A stretch of DNA of 64,000 bases from Siphonodentalium dalli (GCA_032622095.1 CP136062.1:56799420-56863419), one strand, 5' to 3'; positions 35,282-47,744 are shown, counted from the stretch's first letter. Notes: generated from the sequence alone by a model not told the origin. Program-made: numbers and translations.

Positions 35282-37192
35282 GGGGCCTGTTTCATGAAGC
35301 AATGTCATAAGATTATCTTAAGATGGACTTAATCTAAGATCTAAGGTGGATCTTATGATGTAACTTTTCCGTTTCAAGAACGCGTTTCACAAAACAAGAT
35401 TAAGTCCTACTTAAGCAGTAATTTAAGTTCGCGCGCTTTTAGACTGGCTCTCGACAATTTATTACAGCTATGCACAGAAAATGTTGGTTCTGTGTATGTT
35501 ATATGCCTATGTACAGTGTCTGGTGACAGATACTAGGGCGTGCCTAAGAATAATTATGATATTTTAATGCAAGGGCGATAATCAGTATAATGACTGGTTG
35601 CACACTTAACTGCACGAGCGCGCTTTTAACTGTGTTTTCGCGTCAGACCCCATCCACACATAGCTGCATGCTTCAAATGCCTATTTTATACAAACGTAAC
35701 GAGCTCAAATAAATTATTTCAGTTATTGAAGGGACTTATACATCGTAACTCAGAATGTGAACCTTCACCCATATAACATGCCATTAAGGCGACGCTAGAC
35801 ATATATTCGCTCCTTTCAATGCTGATATTAGGTTCTAATACATTATACGCATTTGAAGCATCTATAATACCAGGAAACCGAATATGTCGCCACGACGGCA
35901 TGCACATACAATACACCACAATCGAAGCACTGAGCTAAACGCTCTTTATTGATTGCCAACATTCACGGAATACTAACACAAAACGCTCTTTATTTATATT
36001 GCTATAATGTTAATAGGACTTCATATCGTGCTCCAAATAGACTTATTTCCAATCTGAGACATACTTGTAGAAGCCATATTTAAATGACGTTAATGCCATT
36101 TGCTCTGGTTCTGTTGACAGATGTGCTAAACGCCTGTTATAATTAACAAACTGCGTATGAACTTCGAAAGTACGTTACGTTGAATGACATTCTGCATATA
36201 TGTTTTAATAAAAACCAAATCAACGACTTCTAATAAAGAGCGTTTATAATTAACAACACGTGAACAGACGGCCGGTTCACAGGCCCCTGGGGAAAATTAC
36301 TAAAATACTAATATAGACTATATACCACTGGTATAGTCTATATTGGTATTTTAGTAATTCCCCCAGGAGTCTGTGGGCCGGTTCACAGTGATATTATATG
36401 TTCTTTCGCGGATCCCGGCGTGCCCGCGCGGTCTGTATACTATATACATGCTATATATCATTTTATTTCATAGTTGATAGATTATGATAATATACATAAT
36501 AATAATAATATAATAACACATATTATGTATTATTATCTTGCCGATATATATACGGGGTACATATACAATACATTTTACAATCAAATTATAACATAATAAT
36601 ATAGAAAGGCAAGTAAATAATAATAATAATAGCTGACATAAGCATTTATATAAAAAAAATGAGTATAAATCATTCACTATTATCCTCGATGTGAAAATGT
36701 TCGGACTAATTGTCTCAACATGATTATTATCTACAGTGCGATTGGTTGATTTGAATCGCAAATGATGTTCAACTCTATGTAAATGTATATATAGTCCGGT
36801 TAAGCTTGGCGGTTTACAGTTAGTAGCGGACACCCCGCCAATCTTGCAACCAATGGCCACGTCACTGCTATAGCTTACCAGTTGGTTATAAATTACTACC
36901 ATTTCTGAAACACCCCTCCGTGCTAGCAATGTGTTATTCAGTTAAATGTGTTTATAATAATATATACATGAACTAGATCCCATCCACATTTCGGACCAAC
37001 TGCGGATCACAACGTAGATCTTAACTTTAAGATTATCTTATGACACCTCACACCAGTCTTAAAGTTAAGACCAAAGTTAAGACCATCTTAGGTTAAGACT
37101 TTGTTCGTGAAACGCACTTATGACTGGAGTTTGAACTTATGACCATCTTAAGTCCCAACTATGTCATAAGTTGCCTTCATGAAACAGGGCCC
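35282..37192. mobile_element. TIR element, ~1.9 kb, GGG(G/C)CCTGTTTCATGAAG ends
   Basis: The left end GGGGCCTGTTTCATGAAG and the right end (inverted GGGCCCTGTTTCATGAAG) differ at one base. TTAAGTC and CTTATGAC motifs recur in the subterminal parts of both arms. AGTAAT occurs at 35271-35276 and 37193-37198, but five extra bases separate it from the left TIR, so the duplication is unresolved. No coding sequence. It contains a palindrome at 36270-36388 and three ATAAACGCTCTTTATT-type motifs. Confidence 0.7.
36270..36388. repeat. 93-bp foldback flanked by 13-bp direct repeats
   Basis: GGCCGGTTCACAG occurs at 36270-36282 and 36376-36388. Between them a near-perfect palindrome (arms containing AATTACTAAAATACTAATAT) folds around TACCACTGGTA. 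Confidence 0.85.
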
Positions 37193-37461
37193 AGTAATGT
37201 AGAGGGAACTGTTATGCATATAAACTCATTGAATCTTACATAAAATGACATTGTACTACCATTCTATGACTGGGATTACCTAACATTACATAATGACATT
37301 GTTATTGTTTTCTAAAAACTTAACCCCCCCATTCTAATATGTGATCCTGAATTTAATCCTGGGCCTTTCAATTGTATGGATTTACAATTAGTGTAAGTTA
37401 TATCACAATGACTAATTGTAAGAAGAGCATGAGGATCAGCTAATCATTTTCATAATTGTAG

Positions 37462-39300
37462 TAGTAGATTTATGGTATACTATTAGGGCCACTTGCTAAT
37501 GGCGCTTTCGGCGCGATGGGCCGAAAGCGACAAAATGTGCGCCATTAGCGTTGTTTCGACGCGCGCCGAAAGCGACCAAATATGCGCCGTTAGTAACGCG
37601 CCGAAAGCGACAAAAAGTGCGCCTTTACGGCGCACTTTTTGTCGCTTTCGGCGCTTTCGGCACACCGCGCCGAAAGCGACAAAATATGCGCCATTAGCGC
37701 ATGTACAATTAAGCATAATTAAGTATGTGATCACCCCAGTGCAGACCGGACATATGCATGGCGATATGTATATGCCTATGTATCAATTTTAAAAGGGAGG
37801 GGCTGAAATTTGCTGTAGATAGACCTATAAATGCTAGAATTTTTCGTTATTCAGATTTAAAATTATTGTGGCCGTGTGGTCCTTGTCCCTCCTTTGTGGG
37901 CAGTTAAAGGTACTCAATACGATCAGACGGTCCTAAGTTACTGGACAATTTGCGGATGAAGATGGATAACTCTAAAATCTAGTGGTATATACTTTAGTAA
38001 TAATACGGAAATATTTTGTTGAACAAATAAACAGTTTTGAGAAATTTGATACCATACATGTAGTTGGTAGTGGTTATCATTATTTTGTAGAAATGCATCG
38101 ATTGTGATAAATTACGTGTATTTTGAAGAAATATTGTTGTATGTTGGTGGTATGGGGACCGTTTGATCGGATTGTGTACATTTGAAAGCTGATCATTTAT
38201 TTTTAAATCGACGCCTGGATTTGACTGGAGTGAAATTGACAAACATTTTATTAGGGCTGCGAGGTGACAGTTCGGAAAATATCGACCTGTAGAAAGTTTG
38301 GCAATTGGTTTTACGTGAATTTGCGAGTTTTGTCCTGGTTTAAGTGGGGTCCATTTGGACATTCCAATGTGATCTCCGATTCTGTCCGACAAGGTGGTCT
38401 CCGATTCTGCCCGACAAGGTGGTCTCCGACTCTGTTTCACGAGCTTTCATGGCGACGGTTCTCCTGGCGTAGGACGAATTTACAGAGAATGTATCCATAT
38501 CCCGTTCCGGACTTTTATCAAATTGTTCGATAGAGGGTAGGCTGCAGGCCGGAGCAAACCCTCGCTTCCCTCATTAATGTAATGTAAACATCCGGTAACA
38601 TACAGGTTACTGTGTGCAAATACCGTGATTGCATCAGCTGGCGGTATCGTTAAGCCGCCAATTCAAAATGGTGTTATGCCGTTGAAAACTGTTCTCATTG
38701 CGAGTTCGTTTCTTAATATTTAAAAGTGGACCTTTGATTAACTAATTTTTGAAACAAAACAATAACATTATTCGATTAATGAACAATTAAAATGTTAAAC
38801 CAATAAACATTTGTACTGTGCACTTATCCTGGACCGTCAACTGGGATCTAGCTCCATCTTGGAGCTCTAGTAATATTTTTTATCAAAGGAACATCCCTAT
38901 GACAATTTTTTCCAAATTCCCATGATTATAAAAGGGAATTAGGGGTCCTTGGGGGGTTTCTTCTCTCAGATGGTGTACTTATATGTTATTGACTTAAAAT
39001 TGGGTAAAAAACCCTATTTTCATGCCATCAGCATCCCTGCCCCATGCAAGTATATCTCCACCCTGGAGCTCTGGTGTATTCGAATAGAGGGGCATCTCCT
39101 GCACAGATGCATATAATAACCAATGTCATAACAAGAGCATTAGGGGTTACATGGGGCATGCTCCCCTCATGTGGTGGGCCTATATTTTGTAATGCTCTAA
39201 TCATCGAATTCTTAACCACATCAGAATTATGGGTGACTTCAGGATAAGTGCGCCGAAAGCGCCATTAGCAAGTGGCCCTAATAGTATACTATATCTACTT
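37462..39300. mobile_element. TIR element, ~1.84 kb, with GC-rich hairpin cluster
   Basis: TATACTATTAGGGCCACTTG followed by CTAATGGCGCTTTCGGCGC at the left is mirrored exactly at 39250-39292, and the mirror continues weakly outward (GTAGA). No target duplication was resolved. Just inside the left end the GCGCCGAAAGCGAC motif is repeated in both orientations, including a palindrome at 37598-37655 with 26-bp arms. The interior holds a dispersed repeat (37918-38210) and no recognisable protein. Confidence 0.75.
37918..38210 (+). repeat. Dispersed repeat, copy 2
   Basis: Diverged relative of 29160-29540, sharing GGATGAAGATGGATAACT and GGTATGGGGACCGTTTGATC-like sequence. Confidence 0.55.
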
Positions 39301-39721
39301 CATGTTGTAAGCCTTCAATTCACTTTGTAACACATTACATGTTAGAGCTCAATGCACACTAATATTCAACACAATTCTACTATGGACATGTTTATGAAAT
39401 AATTTGTTTAAATTTATTTTTCCGTAAGTTTTTTTGTCATAACATCAGGCATTGCAATAAAAAGGCCTAATGTGGCCCTGAGAACCAAAACCATTTTTTT
39501 GGCCTGATAGTTCTATGCTAACTGAGGCCTTTACGCTCGAGGATCCTAATTCTTCCACTCTCATAAACAGTTCTCAATTACGAGTGTCCCATGTAAGACA
39601 CAGATTACTTTGCGTCAGTTGTCTAAAGATTTTGCCATAAAAGTACTTATTTGCTCTCTTCCTGGCCAGATAGATAATTTTGGATTGATGTCCAATCACG
39701 GAAATTGCCAATGTGGGTCAC

Positions 39722-41541
39722 TTCTCTAGGTGCACCGAAATGTATACTTCTCTGGTACACCGACATGTATACTTATCTAGGTGCACCGACATGTATACTT
39801 CTCTATGTATACACCGACATGTATACTTTTCTAGGTGCACCGACATGTATACTTCTCTAGGTGCACCGACATGTATACTTCTCTATGTGCACCGACATGT
39901 ATACTTCTCTAGGTGCACCGACATGTATACTTCTCTATGTATACACCGACATGTATACTTTTCTAGGTGCACCGACATGTATAATTATCTAGGTACACCG
40001 ACATGTATACTTCTCTAGGTGCACCGACATGTATACTTTTCTAGGTATACACCGACATGTATACTTCTCTAGGTATACACCGACATGTATACTTCTCTAG
40101 GTGCACCGACATGTATATTTCTCTAGGTACACCCCGACATGTATACTTTTCTAGGTGCACCGACATGTATACTTATCTAGGTGCACCGACATGTATACTT
40201 CTCTAGGTGCACCGACATGTGTACGTCTCTATGTATACACCGACATGTATACTTTTCTAGGTGCACCGACATGTATACTTCTCTAGGTGCACCGACATGT
40301 ATACTTCTCTAGGTATACACCGACATGTATACTTTTATAGGTGCACCGACACGTATAATTCTCTAGGTACACCGACATGTATACTTCTCTAGGTGCACCG
40401 ACATGTATACTTTTCTAGGTATACACCGACATGTATACTTCTCTAGGTATACACCGACATGTATACTTCTCTAGGTGCACCGACATGTATACTTCTCTAG
40501 GTACACCGACATGTATACTTCTCTAGGTACACCGACATGTATACTTCTCTTGGTGCACCGACATGTATACTTCTCTAAGTGCACCGACATGTATACTTTT
40601 CTATGTGCACCGACATGTATACTTCTCTAGGTGCACCGACATGTATACGTCTCTGTGTGCACCGACATGTATACTTCTCTAGGTGCACCGACATGTATAC
40701 TTCTCTAGGTGCACCAACATGTATACTTTTCTAGGTGCACCGACATGTATACGTCTCTGCTAAACCGACATGTATACTTCTCTAGGTGCACCGACATGTA
40801 TACTTCTCTAGGTGCACCGACATGTATACGTCTCTATGTGCACCGACATGTATACTTCTCTAGGTGCACCGACATGTATACTTCTCTAGGCGCACCGACA
40901 TGTATACTTTTCTAGGTGCACCGACATGTATACGTCTCTGGTAAACCGACATGTATACTTCTCTAGGTGCACCGACATGTATACTTTTCTAGGTGCACCG
41001 ACATGTAAACGTCTCTGGTAAACCGACATGTATACTTTTCTAGGTGCACCGACATGTATACTTCTCTAGGTATACCGACATGTATACGTCTCTATGTATA
41101 CACCGACATGTATACGTCTCTAGGTGCACCGACATGTATACGTCTCTAGGTATACACCGACATGTATACGTCTCTGGTAAACCGACATGTATACTTCTCT
41201 AGGTATACACCGACATGTATACTCCTCTAGGTACACCGACATGTATACTTCTCTATGTGCACCGACATGTATACGTCTCTGGTAAACCGACATGTATACT
41301 TCCCTATGTGCACCGACATGTATACTGCTCTAGGTGCACCTACACGTATACGTCTATATGTGCACCGACATGTATACTTCTCTAGGTATACAACGACATG
41401 TATACTTCTCTAGGTGCACCGACATGTATACTTCTCTAGGTATACACCGACATGTATACTTCTCTAGGTGCACCGACATGTATACTGCTCTAGATGCACC
41501 GACATGTATACTTCTCTATGTGCACCGACATGTATACTTCG
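39722..41541 (+). repeat. 26-bp minisatellite, ~68 copies
   Basis: The unit GTGCACCGACATGTATACTT plus CTCTAG is repeated without interruption. A 28-bp variant replaces GTGC with GTATAC; other variants have CGTCTC or GGTAAACC. Three 26-bp units equal 78 bp, which keeps frames open and explains several RHVYFSRCTDMYTSL-type peptides; none is a gene. Confidence 0.97.
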
Positions 41542-41869
41542 TACGCGTCGACCAACCTCTCAATTGTTGTGATAAACTTGTCCACCTGGTACATGTACAT
41601 GTACTTGAAGCATTCAATACGATACAGATATAGCAAACCCACCCGTGGTTGTTATGTGTGTGTGTGTGGAGGGTGTTTTGAGTGGGTGCGTGCAAGTAAT
41701 CGTATTAAAACAAACATATAATGCATATTTTATGCAAGTATATACGATAGAATAAACAAGATCCGAGCAATTGTTCCGAAGTAATACATTTATGTAACGT
41801 GTTATTTATCATCAGTGCATCGATACAAAGTACTTACCTGAGTGTAACTTACGTATATTTACCAGCATT

Positions 41870-41965
41870 CAATTACCAGGCCGTGCGCGTTGGGGGAACC
41901 AAACACATGTATGCGAGCGTTTAGATATTTAATATTCGAACGACTTTGCTACAATTCAACTTTTT
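41870..41965 (+). repeat. Dispersed repeat fragment
   Basis: Partner of 33205-33310 (GCGAGCGTTTAGATATTTAA, ATTCGAACGAC..TGCTACAATTCA). Confidence 0.55.
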
Positions 41966-43738
41966 CTATATTTGAGAATGTCAATATGCCTGTGTTTTAT
42001 AGGAATTCACGGGGACCATTTAGATGGCACAAAGGAGTCTAACGGGGGTAACGTTTTACGAGGAAGATAATGGTGCTGGTTAGATTTTTTAAAGTGAAGC
42101 TGTTGCTGTCAGGTGCAGAAAAGGGAGAGGGCAGCAAATATTTTTGTCGCAGATTTCCACCAAACTTATACCTAATCATCTCAAAGGAATGAGGAATCTA
42201 ATTGTGTGGTTTCAAGATGTTAAAAATGGCGACGTTCGAGTCGTGTGTGCACGGAAGGGGAGAGGGGCACCACAATTTATAAAAAATATATTTTTAGCAC
42301 CGATTTCCACGAAATTGATACACATTCTTCTCCATGATACGCGGAATGTAGTCATGTGATTTAAAGACGTCAAATTAATGCCGTTTAGATGAGAGATTGG
42401 GGGGGGGGGTAAATCTGATAAGAGTTGGTTACTTTTATGATACAATCTTAAAATGATTAATCTTCCCGAAAAGCCTGAAATCTGTGTTGAAATATTGTTT
42501 CCTTTCCAAAAAATAATGTTTCGCGTCTTTTCATTGGTCAATGTATACAGTCTCATCCTATCAAGATATGACGTAGGGTGACGTCTCCGATAGTAGTTGC
42601 CATTTGATTGGTCTTCATTGGACAGTTCTAGGTTAACTTGCGTGTTCAGAATATCTGTCAAAATCATTCGAAAAACTTTGATTCCGAGCCTGATTAGCTC
42701 TCTTTTTGAATCTGTTTGAATTCTGGCTCCGCCATTTTGAAACTATAATACAAAATCGTTCTTTAATGAAAAATATTTTGACCGATCGTTGACTGAATGA
42801 GTTAAATTTTCAATCAACTTTTGATGATTGAAATAGGTACTACTGTTGAGCGTTGATTCAATTCCATTACTGATATTGTGACAGAATGGCCACCGGGCTC
42901 CGATCTTCGAGAAATCCCGACAGAGTTAATTACAGAGTTACATTCACATGGCTTTGTATCGAGTACCCCAGGTGCTGACGATGATTCTCTTGAACGCGAT
43001 ACTAGTGATACCGAAGTTAAAGTACCTTATGATGGTGATTTTTACAAAGAGAGCATTTCAATTGTTGAATTAGAAAAATCTATGTCTGATGATAACGCCC
43101 CCAGTTGACGGCAAATCAGGAACGATAACTCTATCCGAAGTACATGACCTATATTCTCCGCAGTCCGCCCACGCATTGCATCATGGTCTATTTGTATGCT
43201 GGTTGGGCATGTCCGGACATGACCCGCTGATTAACTCCCGCCTTCTCCCTATGAACGGTATATTATCTACATGTATATCACATGATGATCTTGGTGGGGA
43301 TAGCTTCAGTCTTGAATGTTAAAGGGACACTATGCTCTCACTGGGGGGGGGGGGGGGGTGATTGTTAAAGTGACACAAGGCACTCACTATGGATTAATGT
43401 TAAAGTAACACATGGCGCACACTGTGGGATAATGTTAAAGTGACACTCGCATTGAAAACTTCAAAAATTTCAAAAACTTCAAAAATTTCAAAAACTTCAA
43501 AAATTTAAAATATTTAACAAAATTCAGGATTTAGTCGGAAATATGGCTTGTTGCCAATCATCGGAAAGCTCTGGGGGGTACCATGCTACGGTGGCGAGCG
43601 CCACCGAAAAGAGCAAGTGAGCAAGGGAAAAAGAGAAAAATAACATGACATGTGGTACATACTACAATTTATTATATTAACTATTCACTGTCACTTTAAA
43701 AATTACTACTTCAGAGTACACTTTGAACTTTAGCCGGA

Positions 43739-43858
43739 ATGGGGACTCCGTACTATTATGACTTTGATCTTAATAAATATGTACCCTACGATGACTCGAA
43801 AGACCTACCCAAGACTGAAGCGAAACCTGGAAAAACTTATAAGGAAACCCGGAGCTAA
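43739..43858 (+). CDS. Short acidic ORF in the foldback core
   Basis: A 39-codon frame starts 42 bases inside the left arm boundary with MGTPYYYDFDLNKYVPYDD and ends at TAA in GAGCTAAG. Composition is not repeat-like. A basic, Lys-rich frame continues in another phase, and the 67-codon frame at 43962 follows, so these may be pieces of one decayed protein. Not recognised. Confidence 0.3.
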   Translation: MGTPYYYDFDLNKYVPYDDSKDLPKTEAKPGKTYKETRS

Positions 43859-43961
43859 GAAGATAAAAGTTAAAGACATAAAAGGAGGAAGAGCGAAGAA
43901 GACAAACAAACATTGGAAAAGTTAAAAAGGAAACTCCAAACGACATATTCAATGAACAAGA

Positions 43962-44165
43962 ATGAGTAATTTACCTAAATTTTCGAAGGCTATTGAAAGG
44001 CCGGTGGATAAAGTGGACAAATATATGAAGAATGGTTTTGAAGATCGTAATGCAGTGAAAATGTCAATATTAAAGTACAGACCATTGCTAGAAAAGTTCA
44101 TGGACGAAACAAATGACACATCTGACGAAAGTGATGACAATTCGGACGAAAGTGACAGTGAATAG
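43962..44165 (+). CDS. 67-aa unknown ORF in the foldback core, acidic Ser/Asp tail
   Basis: Starts MSNLPKFSKAIERPVDKVDK and ends in an Asp/Ser/Glu-rich tail (SDESDDNSDESDSE). The stop lies just inside the right inverted arm, so the 3' end of the frame is part of the TIR. Upstream, a phase-shifted open stretch (ERRRQTNIGKVKKETPND) looks coding, pointing to a longer ancestral protein with at least two frameshifts. No family was recognised. It is either an element gene or a captured host fragment. Confidence 0.35.
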   Translation: MSNLPKFSKAIERPVDKVDKYMKNGFEDRNAVKMSILKYRPLLEKFMDETNDTSDESDDNSDESDSE

Positions 44166-45310
44166 TTAATATAATAAATTGTAGTATGTACCACATGTCA
44201 TGTTATTTTTCTCTTTTTCCCTTGCTCATTTCGGTGGCGCTCGCCGCCGTAGCATGGTACCCCCAGAGCTTTCCGATGAATGGCAACAAGCCATATTTCC
44301 GACTAAATCCTGAATTTTGTTTAATTTTTTAAGTTTTTGGAAAATTTGATTTTATTTGAAGTTTTTAAAATTTTAGAATTTTTTGAAGTTTTTGAAATTT
44401 TTGAAATTTTTGAACTTTTTGAACTTTTTGAACTTTTCAATGCGAGTGTCACTTTAACATTACCCCACAGTGTGCGCCATGTGTTACTTTAACATTCATC
44501 CATAGTGAGTGCCTTGTGTCACTTTAGCAATCATCCCCCCAGTGAGAGCCTAGTGCCCCTTTAACATTCAAGACTGAAGCTATCCCCACCAAGATCATCA
44601 TGTGATATACATGTAGATAATATACCGTTCATAGGGAGAAGGCGGGAGTTAACCAGCGGGTCATGTCCGGACATGCCCAACCAGCATACACATAGACCAT
44701 GATGCAATGCGTGGGCGGACTGCGGAGAATATAGGTCATGTACTTCGGATAGAGTTATCGTTCCTGATTTGCCGTCAACTGGGGGCGTTATCATCATATG
44801 TCCGATCTAAAAAAAAGAGTATGAACAATTAGTAGTTTTGAGAAAACAGAAAGACAGCAGCATCGAGTGAAAGTTTACAAGTTACAAGAAAAATAGAAGA
44901 GAAAAGAAGACTGAAACAGTTCGAATCAACATCTAAAGGTAAATTAAGTGCAAAAGAAATGAGAAAAGACAAATATTAAAAAAAAACAACCGGAAGATCT
45001 AATAAGGCAGTATTTACAATTTGATCAAATTTGGGGAGTATAACCGGTCGCCAGTTTATCCGGTCCGCCAATTATCATCAATAATTCGAAAAGCTTCTCA
45101 ACTCAGCCAAAATATTTCCCAATGTATATATATATGTTACAGGACAGAAAATTTACTTTCGTTTGATGTATAACTTGACGCAATCAATTGAAGCGAGGTC
45201 GACATATCGTACGGAAATTTTAAGTTCGGCAATTGTGATCGTATAATGATTGAATTTGTATTCGTGTACATGTACTTATCGGAAATGGAGACTGACGACC
45301 CATCTTCGAC

Positions 45311-45778
45311 GGTAGGTTTAGTTAGTTTTGTATACGATATCTCGACTTACTTTCATTTGATACTATCGAATTATACTTTAAACGAAAGGAAATTCCATGG
45401 CCAACAAGTCACATAGAAATGTATTGTGACTGAAATTAACGATTTTAAGAATCTATGAGGAATATGATAGATGGTGTGTTTTTCCTAAAATAGGAAATGT
45501 GAACCTTGTCATGCAAGAGCTTCAAACAACAGACCATGCGGAAAAGTACCAGATGTACCCACATATACAATACCAGTGACAAGTTTCACAAGTCCGCTTT
45601 TTGGAAAAACACACCATCTATCATGTACCTCATATATTCTCAAAATCGGTCATCTCAGTCACAATATGTTGCAACGTGTCGTATTGGCCATGGATTTTCC
45701 TTTCTTTTGGTGTATCATTCGATAGTATCAAATGAAGGTAAGTCGAGATGTCGTATACAAAACTAGCTAAACCTACAT
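45311..45778. repeat. ~470-bp imperfect hairpin, unit A
   Basis: GTAGGTTTAG.TAGTTTTGTA at the left mirrors the end at 45778; inner matches include TTGATACTATCGAA and GGTGTGTTTTTCC. It is present again in unit B at about 50100-51033, where a solo LTR interrupts one arm, and a diverged half-copy lies at 49545-49808. Confidence 0.8.
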
Positions 45779-46607
45779 TCAAAAAGGGGTCGTATATAGA
45801 GTATAGATTGGTATATCTGGTATATCCCTCAGGGCCCTGTTCTTCAAACTTATCTATGGCAACCAAAGTTTGAAGTTTTCTGTTTGACAATTTAAACCTG
45901 CCTTATACAGTAACATGATTGTGTAGGGCGTCGCTATTTATAAACTATCAGACTGAAACGGTTAACAGCCCGGAAGCTTAAAGATGAAGTCGAGACCGAA
46001 GCTGTTAATTACGCGTATATATTTACATAGCCCGTCTGTATTACACTAAATCCTGTTCGACGATTGGTCAACTGAAATTGGATCACCCGTTTCATACCGC
46101 AATAACACAGACCTTAACACAAACACGGTCACAATCTGTTCACCTAATCACTAAAACTGTTCAGCAGAATAATTGGACGTGCTTTTAAAAGTTCAGCCGA
46201 ACTGGACCCGAAACCAGATATTTATACCCACCACTTAAGCTTTATCGTTTCTAAGTGCTCTGGAAATCTGCCATTGGGCTGATTTAATGTGCTACGTGGG
46301 CTAGTCTCAAATTTTCGGCAGTTTTGTGAAAAATAATATTACATTTAGGTTTTGTATGGAAATAATTCATCAAAAAGTTATATAAATATAAGAAATGTTG
46401 TGCCTGTTATTGTGGGATATGGCGCTGTGGTAGTTGGGGGTATATTTAGTAAGAATAGCTTCGTAGTTCACACAATGTACCCCGACGACCACATCACCAT
46501 ATCCCCAATAACACACCTACTGCATTCATTTCTTAAATAATATATCTTCAGTCATATTATATTATCTTAATACTTATAGCATCCATATGCATGTCAATGT
46601 GTGTGTG

Positions 46608-46934
46608 ATTGTCTGTCGTTTTGTTGACTGTTCAGTCGCTATATATGCTCGTCTGTCTGTGGAACTATATATGATTGGCGTGTGACATTTACCTTGCTTT
46701 AACTATGTATGCATATTAATTAATGTGTATGTACGCATGCCTGTCTGTTAGTCTGTGAGGGTACGGGTGATGTTCTGATTGCCAGGGAGTGTTTGTCTAT
46801 GTGATAGTCATGTATGTATTCCATGTTAAGGTGGCTGTTGTCTCTGTATATATATGTGGGTATGTGATAAGTGTTTAGCTTTCGCTTTCATCCTTCGATA
46901 ATAAGTGTATATACGGCTATTAATTTATTATTTA
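46608..46934. other. Block found only in unit A
   Basis: This ~325-bp TG-rich segment has no counterpart in unit B, where the Harbinger element occupies the corresponding position. It probably shows the original sequence at that locus, or an A-specific insertion. Confidence 0.5.
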
Positions 46935-47744
46935 GTTCTTGGATTTTCAATTTATTTCTTTATATGGTGATCGATTTGTTGATTGTATTGATATAAAATT
47001 ATATATATAACTCTTCAATTATAGAGGAAATAAAGACAAAATTTTGCGACATTTGTAACTCATTTGAAAAACACAACAGATCAAGGCAACGCGGGTAATT
47101 CAAAAGCAAATGATCGCTGTTCGAAATATGAAAAGCAAAACGCAAATAAAAATAATCGCCAACCTCAATCGTATTATTATATTGAAACTATAATAAGCTA
47201 AGACGATATGCTATCAATAGCAACTTCAAATAAAATAATACGCAGTAATTTTCGTACAAGAGCTGATCTGGTTAATGCAAAATATATACATTTTTAAGAA
47301 AAGAAAAAACAAACAAAATTACCTTAAACTTTTTTATTGTTATGCCATTGATAAGAATTTCCGATAATACACAGTTTGAACAGTTTATCTTTTGTGGATA
47401 ATAAACACATAAAAAAAAGAAAGCCCCCCCCTAATATAATATGTAAAAAAGGGGGATCGCAGCAAATATATTTGTCGCAGATTTCCACCACACTTATACC
47501 TAATCATCTCCAAGGAATGAGGAATCTAATTGTGTGGTTTCAAGATATCAAAAGTGGCGACGTTCGAGTCATTGGTGCACGGAAGGGTAGAGGGGCACAG
47601 CAATTTATAAAAAATATATTTTAGCACAAATTTCTTTTGACCGATCGTTGACTGAATGAGTTAAATTTTCATTCAACTTTTGATGATTGAAATAGGTACT
47701 ACTGTTGAGCGTTGATTCAATTCCATTACTGCTATTGTGACAGA

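Larger units (their letters stand above)
43087..44796. mobile_element. Foldback element with long TIRs and a coding core, 1710 bp
   Basis: Arms at 43087-43697 and 44149-44796 are inverted copies of each other, ending TGATGATAACGCCCCCAG. The 6-bp TATGTC is duplicated at 43081-43086 and 44797-44802, and unit B has the uninterrupted site at about 47941-47948. Each arm contains ~42-bp subterminal repeats (TTAAAGTGACAC...CACTCACT) and a TTCAAAAA-type short repeat. Arms made of subterminal repeats resemble Foldback elements; a 6-bp duplication is also seen in Polintons, but their AG start is absent. Superfamily unassigned. Confidence 0.92.
42886..45035 (+). pseudogene. gag-like gene fragment, unit A
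   Basis: Paralogue of the gag-like gene at 47745. It shares the peptide DDDSLERDTSDTEVKVPYDG, but has lost two bases near 42928 (frame change), is interrupted by the 1710-bp foldback at 43087-44796, and is truncated by the deletion after 45035. Only the N-terminal acidic part and the start of the coiled-coil remain. Confidence 0.55.
42130..47395 (+). repeat. Tandem duplication, unit A
   Basis: Aligns in the same order with unit B (47458-57400). Shared blocks: 42130-42310 with 47458-47640; 42776-43086 with 47640-47945; 44803-45035 with 47950-48175; 45036-46607 with 49826-51834; 46935-47395 with 56950-57400. A carries a foldback insertion (43087-44796) and lacks about 1.65 kb present in B (48185-49825); the deletion joins AATTTGGGG to AGTATAACC at short matching sequence. 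No gene outside the gag-like fragment is recognised. Confidence 0.88.

Noticed and set aside
36468-36929. 153-codon minus-strand frame
   Set aside because: AT-rich, with a poly-Ile/Tyr end and no domain, lying inside a TIR element.
37994-38440. 148-codon minus-strand frame
   Set aside because: It spans a dispersed repeat and a short TCTCCGA tandem, with no recognisable motif.
39722-41541. CRISPR-like array of regular repeats
   Set aside because: There are no unique spacers, the units are contiguous, and the DNA is eukaryotic.
39713-41721. Several 68-101-codon frames with RHVYFSRCTDMYTSL repeats
   Set aside because: They follow from a 26-bp minisatellite staying open every three units; frame changes between units and no start or splice context.
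42212-42667. 151-codon minus-strand frame
   Set aside because: No domain; half lies in duplicated repeat sequence and the matching part of unit B does not keep the frame.
43089-43322. A 77-78-codon frame present in both arms of the foldback (also 44561-44797, minus)
   Set aside because: Both copies are explained by the inverted repeat; the frame begins at the terminus and has no recognisable domain.
45036-46607. The repeated blocks at 45036-46607 and 49826-51834 as a pair of LTRs
   Set aside because: They lack TG/CA ends and target duplications, and sequence on both sides also aligns between units, so they are part of the larger duplication.
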